DNA of 45,896 nt from JANWXR01 sp964608265 (GCA_964608265.1 CAZSNP010000040.1:1-45896); one strand, 5' to 3'. Positions 24,981 to 33,775 are shown, counted from the stretch's first letter. Program-made: numbers and translations. The notes: a model not told the origin generated them from the sequence alone.

Positions 24981-25294
24981 TTCGACTTCACGTTGGCGTT
25001 GAACGACAACGACACCGTCAACACCGCCGCACAGGAGACGCAGGTGACCAACACCAAAGGCGCGCAACTCCGCGACCCGCGCACGTGGGGGGTGCTGGTG
25101 TTGGATTGAGGCAAAAGATTGTTGGGATCACGACGGGATTGAACGGAAACGAAAGTGTCGTCTATTCAATCCGCCCATACTCAGTTCAATCCGTTGCCCT
25201 ACTCCCCCTCCGCTCGTTCACCTGCCGTCCGCCGGCTGAAGCCGCGCGTTTTCCGTTCACCGTGCAAGCGATGACGAACCACACGCATTGAAAA

Positions 25295-25328
25295 GATGGC
25301 ACGGAGAGTCAAGCCTCTCCGTGCCATC
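25295..25328. terminator. Strong hairpin between convergent genes
   Basis: GATGGCACGGAGAG (25295-25308) and its exact complement (25315-25328) form a 14-bp stem with a 6-nt loop between the plus-strand cassette and the minus-strand exported-protein gene. A second short hairpin follows. There is no long T-run; a bidirectional terminator is likely. The rest of 25112-25364 shows no gene, only short repeats containing TCAATCCG. Confidence 0.6.
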
Positions 25329-25364
25329 CGTATCGCTCAGTGCGATCCGTGTACAAACCCTCGG

Positions 25365-26954
25365 TCAGTTCTTCAACCCCAGCCCTGGCGCGCAGTAATC
25401 CTTCCGCAGTTTGAATTGATTGAGATTGCCATCCGCGCGGGAGGCCATGTCGATGCCGATCTGCGCGTGCTGGCTGATCTCCTGGCGCAGCGGGCCGCCG
25501 GGGTTGCCGTACGCATCGGTGTAGTACACGGTCGGGCCGGAGGCGTTGTACCAGTACGCGCCGGCGTGATAGGCCTCGCGGCTGCAGCCGTGGAACGGCG
25601 GCGTGAACGGCGCTTCGCCTGAGCGGTGGGCAAACGCATCCGCCGTGTACACCAGCCGGGTGCGGTCCGCGGGGTCCATCACCGTGATCGGATCGAAGAC
25701 CGCCACCGCCGTGCCCATTCGCGCGGCCACGCTGCCATCCGTCCGCACGATATCGATAAAGCCCGCCCAGATTTCATACAGTGAGTCGCCGTCACAACCG
25801 TTGCCTTCGAGCACCACCACCGTGCGGCCAATGTCGTTGCTCGGATCGTTGTCGCTCAGGCTCCGGTCGCGCTCGCAGATCGAGCCGGCGCGTTGCGTGT
25901 CGAACAGGCCCTGCACATGCACGTACTGGCCGCTCGGCATCACCAGATCAATCATCGCCGAGTGATGGCTTTCGGTGAAGCGCTTGACCCCGCCCGTGCC
26001 CATGTGAAAGACGACCCGCGAGCTGCCCAGCGCCGCGCGGCCTTCATCATTGACCTCGCCGCGGTTGGCCACAAAGACTTTGAAGCCCTCATGCGCCTCG
26101 GCATGCCCGGCCACGGCGTTCACATAGCCGAAGGGCGGCAGGGAGGGATTGGCCTGACTCGTCGTCGGATCATCGCCGTGCTCGTGGGCGAACGCGCAGG
26201 TGCCACGCGCTGCGTTGGTCGGATCAATGGGCGCTGTTGGCGGATGCCAGGTGCGATACGACTTGCCATCCGGCCCGGCGACGAGGTAGCGGTCGTGCAC
26301 GGCTGCCGAACATGTGCCGAGGATGATCGGGTCCACCGGATCCAACCCGCCGCTGGAGGGTGGCGTTGCCGTGGCGTGAACGTGTGTGCTCGTCGGCAGC
26401 GGGTAGCCGCCCGGGGTTGAGGTCGGGCCTGGCGGCTGCGGTGTCGCGGACGGCAGCGGATAGCCTCCCTGTGTAGAGGTCGGTTGAGGCGGCACAGGGG
26501 TCCTGGTCGGCGTGCGAGTCGCGTTTCGTGTGGCGGCGCGCGTCGCAGTCACGCTGTGAGTCGCGGCGTGGGTCGGGGTCTTGCCGGCTGAGGGCGCGGT
26601 AGCCGTGGGTGGCTCCGGGGTCTTGCTGGGTGAGCGAGTAACACTGGCCTCGGGCGTCGGCGACGCCGGCGAAGTATGCGTTGCCGCCGGCTGAGTATTG
26701 GTCGGCTCGGCAGTTCGGGTAGCGGGCGGCGTGCGTGACGGCTCGACCTGTATACACGTTACCGTCAGCCTGTGCCGCCAATCTTCCCTGGAGCGGCGCA
26801 CGCGCAGGCGGGTCGGGCAAGAGACGGACACACCAGTGCCGGGTTCAAGCGTCAGGTTTTGCACCGAGACCGAGGCTCGGGTCCACTGGTAACCGCTAAA
26901 CAGCACGGCGGCGACGACGGTCAGGGCGGCAGTCAGCTTAATCACGCGATACAT
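25365..26954 (-). CDS. Exported Thr/Pro-rich protein of unknown function
   Basis: 529 aa from ATG 26954 (MYRVIKLTAALTVVAAVLFSGYQW), preceded by GGAGGTG, an excellent ribosome binding site. An N-terminal membrane anchor or signal, a small domain with two Cys, then about 140 residues rich in Thr/Pro/Ala. The linker ends with two related units (GGYPLPSATPQPPGPTST and GGYPLPTSTHVHATA). The globular C-terminal half (residues about 210-529) has several Cys and His-rich motifs (CAFAHEHGDDP, AGHAEAHEGFKVFV, FTESHHSAMIDLVMPSGQYVHVQGLFDTQRAG). I do not recognise the fold; the His clusters could bind metal. Probably a surface or secreted protein. Confidence 0.8.
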   Translation of the reverse strand: MYRVIKLTAALTVVAAVLFSGYQWTRASVSVQNLTLEPGTGVSVSCPTRLRVRRSREDWRHRLTVTCIQVEPSRTPPATRTAEPTNTQPAATHTSPASPTPEASVTRSPSKTPEPPTATAPSAGKTPTHAATHSVTATRAATRNATRTPTRTPVPPQPTSTQGGYPLPSATPQPPGPTSTPGGYPLPTSTHVHATATPPSSGGLDPVDPIILGTCSAAVHDRYLVAGPDGKSYRTWHPPTAPIDPTNAARGTCAFAHEHGDDPTTSQANPSLPPFGYVNAVAGHAEAHEGFKVFVANRGEVNDEGRAALGSSRVVFHMGTGGVKRFTESHHSAMIDLVMPSGQYVHVQGLFDTQRAGSICERDRSLSDNDPSNDIGRTVVVLEGNGCDGDSLYEIWAGFIDIVRTDGSVAARMGTAVAVFDPITVMDPADRTRLVYTADAFAHRSGEAPFTPPFHGCSREAYHAGAYWYNASGPTVYYTDAYGNPGGPLRQEISQHAQIGIDMASRADGNLNQFKLRKDYCAPGLGLKN

Positions 26955-27150
26955 GATCACCTCCGCACAGCAACTTGCTACGCTCACGATAGCAGTAACC
27001 GGAACGTGCCGCAGCAAACGGCCAGCCAACCTTGAGTGAAGGTTGCGTAAACCTGTATTGTTTCAGGTACGGGGATTTATGACGACCGCAGGTTGGATGC
27101 GGGTAGGAATGCGCGTCGCAATGCGTGCGTACGTTGGAGGGCAGTCACGT

Positions 27151-28932
27151 TTAGCGTAGTTCGGCAGCGGTATCTTCGGCAGAGATCGTATAGCCGAAGC
27201 GCCCGATGGTGCGGAGGAAGGTGGGCCGGCGGGGATTCGGCTCCATCTTGTTGCGCAGGTTGCGGATATGAGCGCGCACCACTTCCTGGCTGCCTGTGCC
27301 CGGCGGATACTTCCACACATCCTGCAGCAACTGCTCAGCCGTATACACCTTGCCGGGGTTGCTCATGAGAAACTGCAATAACTGGAACTCGGTGGGCGTC
27401 GGCATCACCGTGCGTTCGTACACCGTCAACTCGAACGTATCGGTGTTGAGGGTGAGCGGGCCGACGATCAGCCGGGTGGGGGCGGCCTCGGCCGGGGCGG
27501 CCTCGGTGGAGTCAGCACCCGCGGCCAACGCCTGGCCGTTGCCGTTCGTCGCCACCTCCGCCGTCTCGGCCTTGGCGCGCAACTCGGCCTGCAGCTTCAG
27601 GTTCGCCAGCGCCAGCCCCAACCGCTCGGCGACGGTGTTGGCCAACCGCTGTTTCGCCTCCGACAACGTCTCGCGCGGGGCCTCAGGGTTGAGCGGGCCG
27701 GTGTTGCGCCGCAAGCGCAGATGCAGCAAGCCAAAGGTCTCACCCTGCGCGACGACCGGCACGCACAGATAACTGGCCCAACCCGTATCGGTGACGTGCG
27801 GGCAACTCGAACTGGGGGCTGGCGCCACCGCCACATACATCCGCCCGCGCCGCAGGCCCCAGCAATCGTTGAGGGCGAAACCGTTCTCCTCCGGCGGCAG
27901 GCGGCCCCAGCGCGACACAGGCTCCATCATCGGGCCGTTGGCCAGATAGAGCGCGCCCGCCTCGGCCGGGAAGAGCAGCGGCGCAAGATCATTCATCACC
28001 GGATAGATCTCTTCAAGGGTCAGACACCCTTGCAACGCAGTGCTGAATTCGTTCAACAGCGAAATCTCGCGATGACTCTGCTCGAGTTCGGCCACCCACT
28101 GCGCCAGCGAGGCGTCCATCGTTTGAGCATTCGACTCAACGCGCTTGCGCTCGCTGATATCCATCTTGACGCTTTGCACATATTGCGGCTGCCCGGCTGC
28201 ATCGCGGATGAGGATGGCCTCGTCGCGGATCCATAGTTCCCGTTCGTCGCGCGTCAGCATCCGGTATTCGGCGATGAAGGGCGGGGCGCCCGGGGCATAG
28301 ATGTGTTTCAATCCCTGCTCGACGGCCTCGCGGTCATCCGGATGAATCTGGCGGTGCCACAGTCGAGGATCAGCCCCCCACTCCGCCTGCGAAAACCCCA
28401 GCATTCGCTCGAGCTGCGGGCTGATGGAGAGCGTGCTGCTGTCGGCGTCAAGCGCGATGATGTGAACGCCAACCGGGATTTGCTCGACGAGTTGTTGATA
28501 CTTGGCCTCGGCCTCGCGCAGGGCCGATTCGGTCAGCGCGCGCGCGGCCCGCACCTTGGCGGCGGCCAGCTCGCGCTCCAGCGCCGGCGCCAATCGAACG
28601 AGGTTGTAGTGGCGGATGACGTCGCTGGCGCCGATGCTCCAGGCGGCGCGCTGCTCGTGCGGCTCAGCCGCGTCGAGCAGGACGAGGAAGGGGATGTCGA
28701 AGCCCGTATCGCGCAACACGGCCAGCGCCGCCGGCGCGCTGAAGTGCCGCAGGTTGTACTCGCACAGAATCACTTCCCAATCGGGCAGCACGAGCGCCGA
28801 CCGCAGCGCCGCCGGCGAGTCGACCCGCTCGTGCGTCACGGCGTAATCGGCGCGGGTCAATTCCTCCAACACGCGCCCCACGATCTCGTCTTCTGAATCG
28901 GCAACCAACAAGGCTCGGAGTGGTCGGGCCAT
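27151..28932 (-). CDS. Pseudo-receiver/PAS/GAF/winged-helix transcription regulator
   Basis: 593 aa: a receiver-like domain (1-125); PAS with PAC (145-270, LGFSQAEW...YRMLTRDERELWIRDEAI...MDISERKR); GAF (about 290-450); a linker rich in Ala/Glu; and an OmpR-type winged helix (about 487-590, LTPTEFQLLQFLMSNPGKVYTAEQLL...GRFGYTI pattern). The receiver lacks its phosphoacceptor: VILCEYNL has Glu58 where Asp is usual, and the switch Thr and Lys are also replaced (LVLLDAAEP, VIRHYNLVRL). It therefore probably senses through PAS/GAF rather than phosphorylation. The domain order (sensors between receiver and DNA-binding domain, no kinase) is unusual. Its target genes are unknown. Confidence 0.88.
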   Translation of the reverse strand: MARPLRALLVADSEDEIVGRVLEELTRADYAVTHERVDSPAALRSALVLPDWEVILCEYNLRHFSAPAALAVLRDTGFDIPFLVLLDAAEPHEQRAAWSIGASDVIRHYNLVRLAPALERELAAAKVRAARALTESALREAEAKYQQLVEQIPVGVHIIALDADSSTLSISPQLERMLGFSQAEWGADPRLWHRQIHPDDREAVEQGLKHIYAPGAPPFIAEYRMLTRDERELWIRDEAILIRDAAGQPQYVQSVKMDISERKRVESNAQTMDASLAQWVAELEQSHREISLLNEFSTALQGCLTLEEIYPVMNDLAPLLFPAEAGALYLANGPMMEPVSRWGRLPPEENGFALNDCWGLRRGRMYVAVAPAPSSSCPHVTDTGWASYLCVPVVAQGETFGLLHLRLRRNTGPLNPEAPRETLSEAKQRLANTVAERLGLALANLKLQAELRAKAETAEVATNGNGQALAAGADSTEAAPAEAAPTRLIVGPLTLNTDTFELTVYERTVMPTPTEFQLLQFLMSNPGKVYTAEQLLQDVWKYPPGTGSQEVVRAHIRNLRNKMEPNPRRPTFLRTIGRFGYTISAEDTAAELR

Positions 28933-28966
28933 GTCTCTCCCACAGCGGATTTACGGCATGGATTTT

Positions 28967-28995
28967 TCCGTACAACAAGGGCTTGCCCCGGTCAA
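28967..28995 (-). promoter_or_regulatory. Candidate sigma-70-type promoter of the regulator gene
   Basis: On the minus strand TTGACC (28990-28995) is followed after 17 bp by TACGGA (28967-28972), then a leader of about 30 nt with GGGAGAGAC before the ATG at 28932. Good -35 and spacing, modest -10. Confidence 0.45.
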
Positions 28996-29059
28996 TCGAA
29001 ATTGTACTTCAGAAACTGCCGCCCGCCCGGGCAATTTGCGTGTGAATGCGGTTGGCGCG

Positions 29060-30475
29060 TCAACTCATCGACACAAAGTGCTCCCGTTCCACCTCGCGCC
29101 AGTCCGGCCGATCGTGCACCCGCATATACTGCGCCAGCAGGGGATGCACGCGCCGGATGGCCTCGATCATCTGCCCGGCGGTGCGGCGCACCGAGAAGTG
29201 CGCGCCCGGCGTCGTCCGCAACTCGCACAGGCTGAAGGCTTCGCGCAGATTGAGCGTCATCAGCACCCGGCGGTTGAATCCGTTCGGCGCCGCGTAGCTG
29301 GCCTCTTCGGGCAGGTCGGCGGCCAGCGCCGCATACGTCTCGGCGGCGGTCCGCATCGCGGCATGATAGTCCTCGGCGCAGCCGGCTTCGTCGAGGGCGC
29401 GCGGCGTGGCGTAACCGAGCGTCGCCGTCAGCCGCTGCGGGCTTTGGGTCATCATCCGGTGGCGCTTCAATTCGAAGTAGCCGCCCTGATCCATTACACA
29501 GTCAAAGGTGTACGTCACATGCTCAAGCTCGCGCAACGGCACATCATACTTATCCAGCCGGCCCAGCGCCTCGCGCGCCAGGGCTGCCCGCTGCTCATCC
29601 GTCATCGCCGCCACCTGCGCCCGACATTCCGCCAGCGAAGCGTTGCCGTAGCGATACAAACACGCCGCGAGAAACTTCTCCTCGCCCTGCGGGTCGTAGT
29701 CGATTAACTCGGCAACGATGCCCTTGCCTCCATTGCCCTCATGTCCAATTCTTCCCAACGCCCTCGCCGTTTCAACCTGATACGGCACGGCATCGGCGTA
29801 CTTCACCAGCGTCGGCACCTCCGCCTGCGCCACGGCCTTGACCTCCGCGCCGATCTCACGCACTTCCTCCAGGGGATGCGACAGCATCTTGCGAATGGCG
29901 CCTTCGAGCACGCGGGCGTTGGCCGTCACGCCGACGTTGGCCAACGCGGCGGCGGGCAGCAGAAAGCGACACACGTCGACATACTTGCTGCGGATGCGGC
30001 CATCCCACTTCGCCTCGCTCTCCGCCTCGCGGCGCGGATACCTGGCCTGCATCACCTTGTGCACGGCGGGCAACGCGCGCAGATACGTTTCAAACAGCCT
30101 CCGGCACGTGGCGTGATAGCGCGCCGCGTGGCCGCTCTCGGCGATAGCGCGCGGCGTGTAGAAATCCTCCGGCCCCCACATCTGATAGCGGGTGGATTTT
30201 TCAGTATACGAGGCCAGCCGGTTGGATTCGAGGCACTCAATCGCCAGCCGCGAGACATTTTCAACGGCGATGTGCAACACGGCATGTTCCGCCACCGAGG
30301 CATGCCCGTAGCCCACCACCCACTTCTCATGAAACTGAGCCGATTTCTCGTCCGTCAACTCGGCGGCGATCTCGCGAAACGACTCCGGGCTGCGCGAGGT
30401 CTTGGCAAACGCCACCGCAATCACTTCCGGGCTGAGGGCTTTGGGGCTGAGGAGGTAGATATCGCGTTGGGCCAT
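29060..30475 (-). CDS. thyX: Two-domain ThyX-like (flavin-dependent thymidylate synthase family) protein
   Basis: 471 aa, about twice a normal ThyX subunit. N-half: GYGHASVAEHAVLHIAVENVSR then SNRLASYTEKSTRY (84-97), keeping the S-x4-S-x-R-Y part of the ThyX motif RHRxxSxxxxSxRY but with Ser-Asn for Arg-His. C-half: ELEHVTYTFDCVMDQGGYFELKRHR (RHR 338-340) followed by MMTQSPQRLT, keeping RHR but losing the Ser/Ser/Arg part. So each half holds a different part of the signature, as in an internal duplication with complementary decay. It could still make dTMP from dUMP with FAD and NADPH as a pseudo-dimer, or have a new role. It lies 27 bp after ribF, whose product makes FMN/FAD. Confidence 0.85.
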   Translation of the reverse strand: MAQRDIYLLSPKALSPEVIAVAFAKTSRSPESFREIAAELTDEKSAQFHEKWVVGYGHASVAEHAVLHIAVENVSRLAIECLESNRLASYTEKSTRYQMWGPEDFYTPRAIAESGHAARYHATCRRLFETYLRALPAVHKVMQARYPRREAESEAKWDGRIRSKYVDVCRFLLPAAALANVGVTANARVLEGAIRKMLSHPLEEVREIGAEVKAVAQAEVPTLVKYADAVPYQVETARALGRIGHEGNGGKGIVAELIDYDPQGEEKFLAACLYRYGNASLAECRAQVAAMTDEQRAALAREALGRLDKYDVPLRELEHVTYTFDCVMDQGGYFELKRHRMMTQSPQRLTATLGYATPRALDEAGCAEDYHAAMRTAAETYAALAADLPEEASYAAPNGFNRRVLMTLNLREAFSLCELRTTPGAHFSVRRTAGQMIEAIRRVHPLLAQYMRVHDRPDWREVEREHFVSMS

Positions 30476-30502
30476 GTGAATTGCCGGTTGCCGGCTGAGC
30501 GC

Positions 30503-31423
30503 TCAACGTTCAACCTGCAACAATCGCCGCGCAGTTTGAATGTCGAGCTTGATTTGCGTGACCAGCGCCTCGACGCCGCTGAACTTCAGTTCCGCGCGCA
30601 GGCGGGCGATGAAGTCCAGCGTCACCGGCTGGCCGTACAGATCGCCGTCGAAATCGAGCAGATGGGTTTCGATGGTGAGGCGCGGCTCGATTGAATTGAA
30701 CGTGGGCCGGAAGCCGATGTTGGTGACGGCGGGCCGGCCGTTGGCGCGGCAGGCATACACGCCGACCGCCGGCACGGCGTGCTCCTCCGATACCGACAGG
30801 TTGGCGGTCGGGATGCCGATGGTGCGGCCCCGCTTGGCGCCCGCGACGACGAGGCCGGTCAGGCGAAAGGGGCGGCCCAGCAATTCCGCCGCCGCCTCCA
30901 CCGCCCCATCGCGCAGGCACTGGCGGATGCGGGTGCTGGAGATCACTTCACCGGCCACGAGCACGGGCGCCTGCACGCTCACAGCAAAGCCGCGCCGCTC
31001 GCCGGCCGCGCGCAAAAAAGTTACCGTGCCCTCGCGGTTATGACCCAGCGCGAAATCCGCCCCGCACCACAACTCGCTCAGACGCGCCTGGGTGGTGAGG
31101 AGATGGATATACTCCGAGGCCGAGATGTTGGCAAAGGCCTCGTCGAAAGTGTGCGTCACGAGCGCGTCCACCCCGAGCGCGGCCAGGTGCGTCGCTTTCT
31201 CCTCGGGCGACGAAAGATAAAACGACGGGCGTCGCCCGCGCAGGAACACCGACGGATGGGGGAAGAAGGTGATGACAACTGCCACCCGGCCTGTAGCGTG
31301 CGCGTGCCGCACCAGCTCGCCGATGAGGTGCTGATGACCGCGATGCACGCCATCAAACGCGCCGATGGTGAGGCAGGCGGGCCGTGTCAGGTTGAGTTCT
31401 TGCAAGGATGTCGTCTGCAGCAT
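30503..31423 (-). CDS. ribF: Bifunctional riboflavin kinase/FAD synthetase
   Basis: 306 aa. N-terminal FMN adenylyltransferase domain with GAFDGVHRGHQHLI (nucleotidyltransferase H-x-G-H-type motif), TFFPHPSVFL, and GADFALGHNREGTVTFL, plus ISSTRIRQCLRDG. C-terminal riboflavin kinase domain with GLVVAGAKRGRTIGIPTANL (PTAN), GVYACRANG, NIGFRPTF and ETHLLDFDGDLYGQ. Converts riboflavin to FMN and FAD in the cytoplasm. It is downstream of truB by 15 bp, the usual truB-ribF order, and upstream of the flavin-using ThyX-like gene. Confidence 0.97.
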   Translation of the reverse strand: MLQTTSLQELNLTRPACLTIGAFDGVHRGHQHLIGELVRHAHATGRVAVVITFFPHPSVFLRGRRPSFYLSSPEEKATHLAALGVDALVTHTFDEAFANISASEYIHLLTTQARLSELWCGADFALGHNREGTVTFLRAAGERRGFAVSVQAPVLVAGEVISSTRIRQCLRDGAVEAAAELLGRPFRLTGLVVAGAKRGRTIGIPTANLSVSEEHAVPAVGVYACRANGRPAVTNIGFRPTFNSIEPRLTIETHLLDFDGDLYGQPVTLDFIARLRAELKFSGVEALVTQIKLDIQTARRLLQVER

Positions 31424-31438
31424 ATAGACGCGCGGGGC

Positions 31439-32323
31439 TCAATGAGTCGTGAGCACTTTGTGCGGCCACCACACCTGTTCGTGCAGATCGGCGCGCAGCA
31501 CGGCAAAAAACTCGCCCGCCGGATTATACGCACGCGCCAATCCCCCGCCAGGTGGCGCCATCATCGCGACCGTTTGACCGGTAAGGATTCGGCGCGCGTC
31601 GCGTTCTGTCAGGCGCACCGCGGGCCAGTCGCGCACCGCCGAGTCCATCGGCAAAAGAAAGCGCTCCCAATCCCCGCGCGCGAAACTCAACTTCAGTTCG
31701 TCGAACGCCACCGCTTCTTCGATCCGAAAGCGGCCCGAGGCTGTGCGTCGCAGCGCGGTCAGATGCGCGCCGCAACCAAGGGCCTGCCCGAGGTCGTGCG
31801 CGAGCGAGCGGATGTAGCTGCCGGCCGAGCAGGTCACGGTGAGGCTACACTCCGCTGACGACCAATCGGTTATTTGTAATTGGTAAATGGTTACCGGGCG
31901 CGGTTCGAGTTCGACTGCCGCGCCGCGCCGCGCCAGATCGTAAGCTTTTTGCCCGCCGCGTTTGATGGCGGAGAACGCCGGCGGCCGCTGCCGGATCGGA
32001 CCGCGAAATTGCTGCAATGTCGCTTCCGCCTGTTCGCGGGTGGGCAGCGCATCGCTGGCCGCCGTCACCTCGCCCTGTGCGTCATATGTGTTCGTGCTCA
32101 CGCCAAAGCGCACGCGGGCAGTGTAGGCTTTGTCCTTCTCGATGAGATACTCGCTCAGCCGGGTAGCTGCGCCGAGGCACAATACCAGCACGCCCGTGGC
32201 CAACGGGTCGAGCGTGCCGGCATGCCCGACGCGCTTCTCACCCGTGCCGCGCCGCACCAGCGCGACCACATCGTGCGAGGTCGGGCCGGAAGGTTTATCC
32301 ACGAGGAGCAGGCCGTTGGGCAT
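31439..32323 (-). CDS. truB: tRNA pseudouridine-55 synthase TruB
   Basis: 294 aa. Catalytic GHAGTLDPLATG with Asp39, KAYTARVRFGVSTNTYDAQGE, FRGPIRQRPPAFSAIKRGGQKAYDLARRG and CSAGSYIRSLAHDLG are all present; a C-terminal PUA-like region follows. Modifies U55 in the T loop of tRNAs. The DNA at 31864-31891 is a run of AATTGGT-like heptamers encoding part of TIYQLQITDWSS, at a variable strand-loop of the family. Part of the nusA-to-ribF cluster, 77 bp after nrnA. Confidence 0.97.
   Translation of the reverse strand: MPNGLLLVDKPSGPTSHDVVALVRRGTGEKRVGHAGTLDPLATGVLVLCLGAATRLSEYLIEKDKAYTARVRFGVSTNTYDAQGEVTAASDALPTREQAEATLQQFRGPIRQRPPAFSAIKRGGQKAYDLARRGAAVELEPRPVTIYQLQITDWSSAECSLTVTCSAGSYIRSLAHDLGQALGCGAHLTALRRTASGRFRIEEAVAFDELKLSFARGDWERFLLPMDSAVRDWPAVRLTERDARRILTGQTVAMMAPPGGGLARAYNPAGEFFAVLRADLHEQVWWPHKVLTTH
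31864..31891. repeat. Heptamer repeat inside truB
   Basis: Four 7-bp units (AATCGGT, TATTTGT, AATTGGT, AAATGGT) lie in frame within truB. They resemble the ATTGGTT units at the 3' end of rsmA. Confidence 0.5.
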
Positions 32324-32400
32324 ATGTGAAACGCAGAGCGCGAAACTTGATCGTCATCCGGCGCCGGCTCGGCCCGCCCTCCCGCCGCACACTTCATCGG

Positions 32401-33375
32401 TTAGGGGCGGCGCGTCCCATTCAACGCCGCTTTCGTCGCTGTGATGACGATTTGTTCGACATCGGCGAGCGTGCCGGTGAGCTCGGCGCCGGCTGCGGCC
32501 ACATGCCCGCCACCGCCAAAGTCGGCAGCGATCGCTGCCACGTTGACGCCGGCCACCGCGCGCCAGCTCACCTTGACCTTGCCCTCCGGCCGCTCGGTGA
32601 AAATGAGGGCCACATCGGCCTCGCGCACCGATTGCAGCACGTTCACCAGATCGGCATCGCCCTGCCCGTGATAGTGCGCCGCTTCGCGGTCGGCCAGCGA
32701 AATCGTCGTCCACACAATGCGGTGCTCCAGCTTGAGATTAGCCAGGCCAACCGCCCACAGGCGCACCGCGTAGATCGAGCGTTTGTAAAAGGCGAGGTCA
32801 TAAATCTCCGGCAGCGACGCGCCCGCCTCGACGAGCTTCTGCGCCAGGGCCAGCGTCTTGGCGGTGGTGCTCGAAGTGCGAAAGCCCATCGTGTCGGTGA
32901 TGAGGCCGGCCAGCAAACACTCCGCCGCCGAACGCGTCAGCGGCAGGCCGAGCGGCGCGAGCAAGTCGGCCACCAGTTCCGCCGTCGAGGCGGCGGCGAC
33001 ATCAATTAAGTTGATTTCGCCAAAACCGGGGTTGGTGAAGTGATGGTCGAAGACGAGGTCAATGGGCTGCGTGAGACTCTCGCCCGGGCTGCCCAACCGC
33101 ACGCGGTCGGCGGCGTCGAGCGCGGCGACGAGGTCGTACGCGCCGCGCGGCGCAGCGGCGAACTCGCCGAAGGCGGGCAGGAAGCGAAAGGTGTCGGGGA
33201 TGGGGTCGGCGCAGACGAACATCACCTCTTTGCCCGCCGCCCGCAACGCCAGGCCGAAGCCGAGCGTTGAGCCGACCGCATCCCCATCGGGCGCGAGGTG
33301 GGTGAGCAGCAGCACGCGCGTGGCGCGCTCGATGCGCCGGCGGGCGGCCGACAGCGCCTCAACGGGGATCGCCAT
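32401..33375 (-). CDS. nrnA: DHH/DHHA1 phosphoesterase, NrnA-like nanoRNase
   Basis: 324 aa from ATG 33375 (MAIPVEALSAARRR); the frame is open farther upstream through rbfA but that part is a shadow. Motifs: THLAPDGDAVGS (His26, Asp30, Asp32), LVAALDAAD, FDHHFTN (DHH), GLITDTMGF, and the C-terminal DHHA1 motif GGGGHVAAAGA. Hydrolyses short oligonucleotides and/or pAp or cyclic-dinucleotide products in this family. Placed between rbfA (13 bp upstream) and truB, as commonly seen in Firmicutes and Chloroflexota. Confidence 0.95.
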   Translation of the reverse strand: MAIPVEALSAARRRIERATRVLLLTHLAPDGDAVGSTLGFGLALRAAGKEVMFVCADPIPDTFRFLPAFGEFAAAPRGAYDLVAALDAADRVRLGSPGESLTQPIDLVFDHHFTNPGFGEINLIDVAAASTAELVADLLAPLGLPLTRSAAECLLAGLITDTMGFRTSSTTAKTLALAQKLVEAGASLPEIYDLAFYKRSIYAVRLWAVGLANLKLEHRIVWTTISLADREAAHYHGQGDADLVNVLQSVREADVALIFTERPEGKVKVSWRAVAGVNVAAIAADFGGGGHVAAAGAELTGTLADVEQIVITATKAALNGTRRP

Positions 33376-33388
33376 CGCCGCCGACCCC

Positions 33389-33775
33389 TCAGCTTCCACG
33401 GTCAGGGTCCGCTTCCCCGGCCCCCTGATCGGTGTGCTTGATCTGGTCGAGCAGCCGCGCCACGTTGTCCATGTTCTCCATTCCCGGGTCCCAATGGAAG
33501 ACGAGGTGCGGTGTCTGCCGGAGTTTGACGCGTCGGCCGATTTCACGACGCAGCAAACCGGCGGCGCTGTCGAGCGCCTCCAGCAGTTCGCCCCGGCGCG
33601 CGTCATCGCCGAGGGTCGAAACGTAGACATCCGCGTGCATCAGTTCGCGATCGACGAGCACGCGTGTCACGGTGACCAGGCCGAGGCGCGGGTCGCGCAA
33701 CTCACGCTGCAGCAACTGCGACAGCTCGGCGCGGATTTGCTCCGCGACCCGTTTCTGGCGGATAGGGGTAGGCAT
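33389..33775 (-). CDS. rbfA: Ribosome-binding factor A
   Basis: 128 aa from ATG 33775 (MPTPIRQKRVAEQIRAELSQLLQRELRDPRLG). The KH-type fold signature LRDPRLGLVTVTRVLVDRELMHADVYVSTLGD and the end LRQTPHLVFHWDPGMENMDNVARLLDQIK match RbfA, which helps 30S maturation and cold growth. An upstream in-frame ATG at 33835 would run almost into infB; the shorter start fits the family. The last residues are charged and variable. Confidence 0.95.
   Translation of the reverse strand: MPTPIRQKRVAEQIRAELSQLLQRELRDPRLGLVTVTRVLVDRELMHADVYVSTLGDDARRGELLEALDSAAGLLRREIGRRVKLRQTPHLVFHWDPGMENMDNVARLLDQIKHTDQGAGEADPDRGS

Larger units (their letters stand above)
24242..25111. repeat. 131-bp direct repeat flanking the Phd/Doc-type cassette
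   Basis: 24242-24372 (3' end of the LCP gene) and 24981-25111 are the same sequence with about five mismatches, all in the first half; the last 85 or so bases look identical. The second copy still encodes FDFTLALNDNDTVNT...GVLVLD and stop but has no gene in front of it; it starts directly after the doc stop codon. The pair brackets 608 bp carrying the antitoxin and toxin genes. Confidence 0.95.

Noticed and set aside
24242..25111. Insertion sequence carrying the toxin-antitoxin pair
   Set aside because: No transposase and no terminal inverted repeats; the flanks are a direct duplication of gene DNA.
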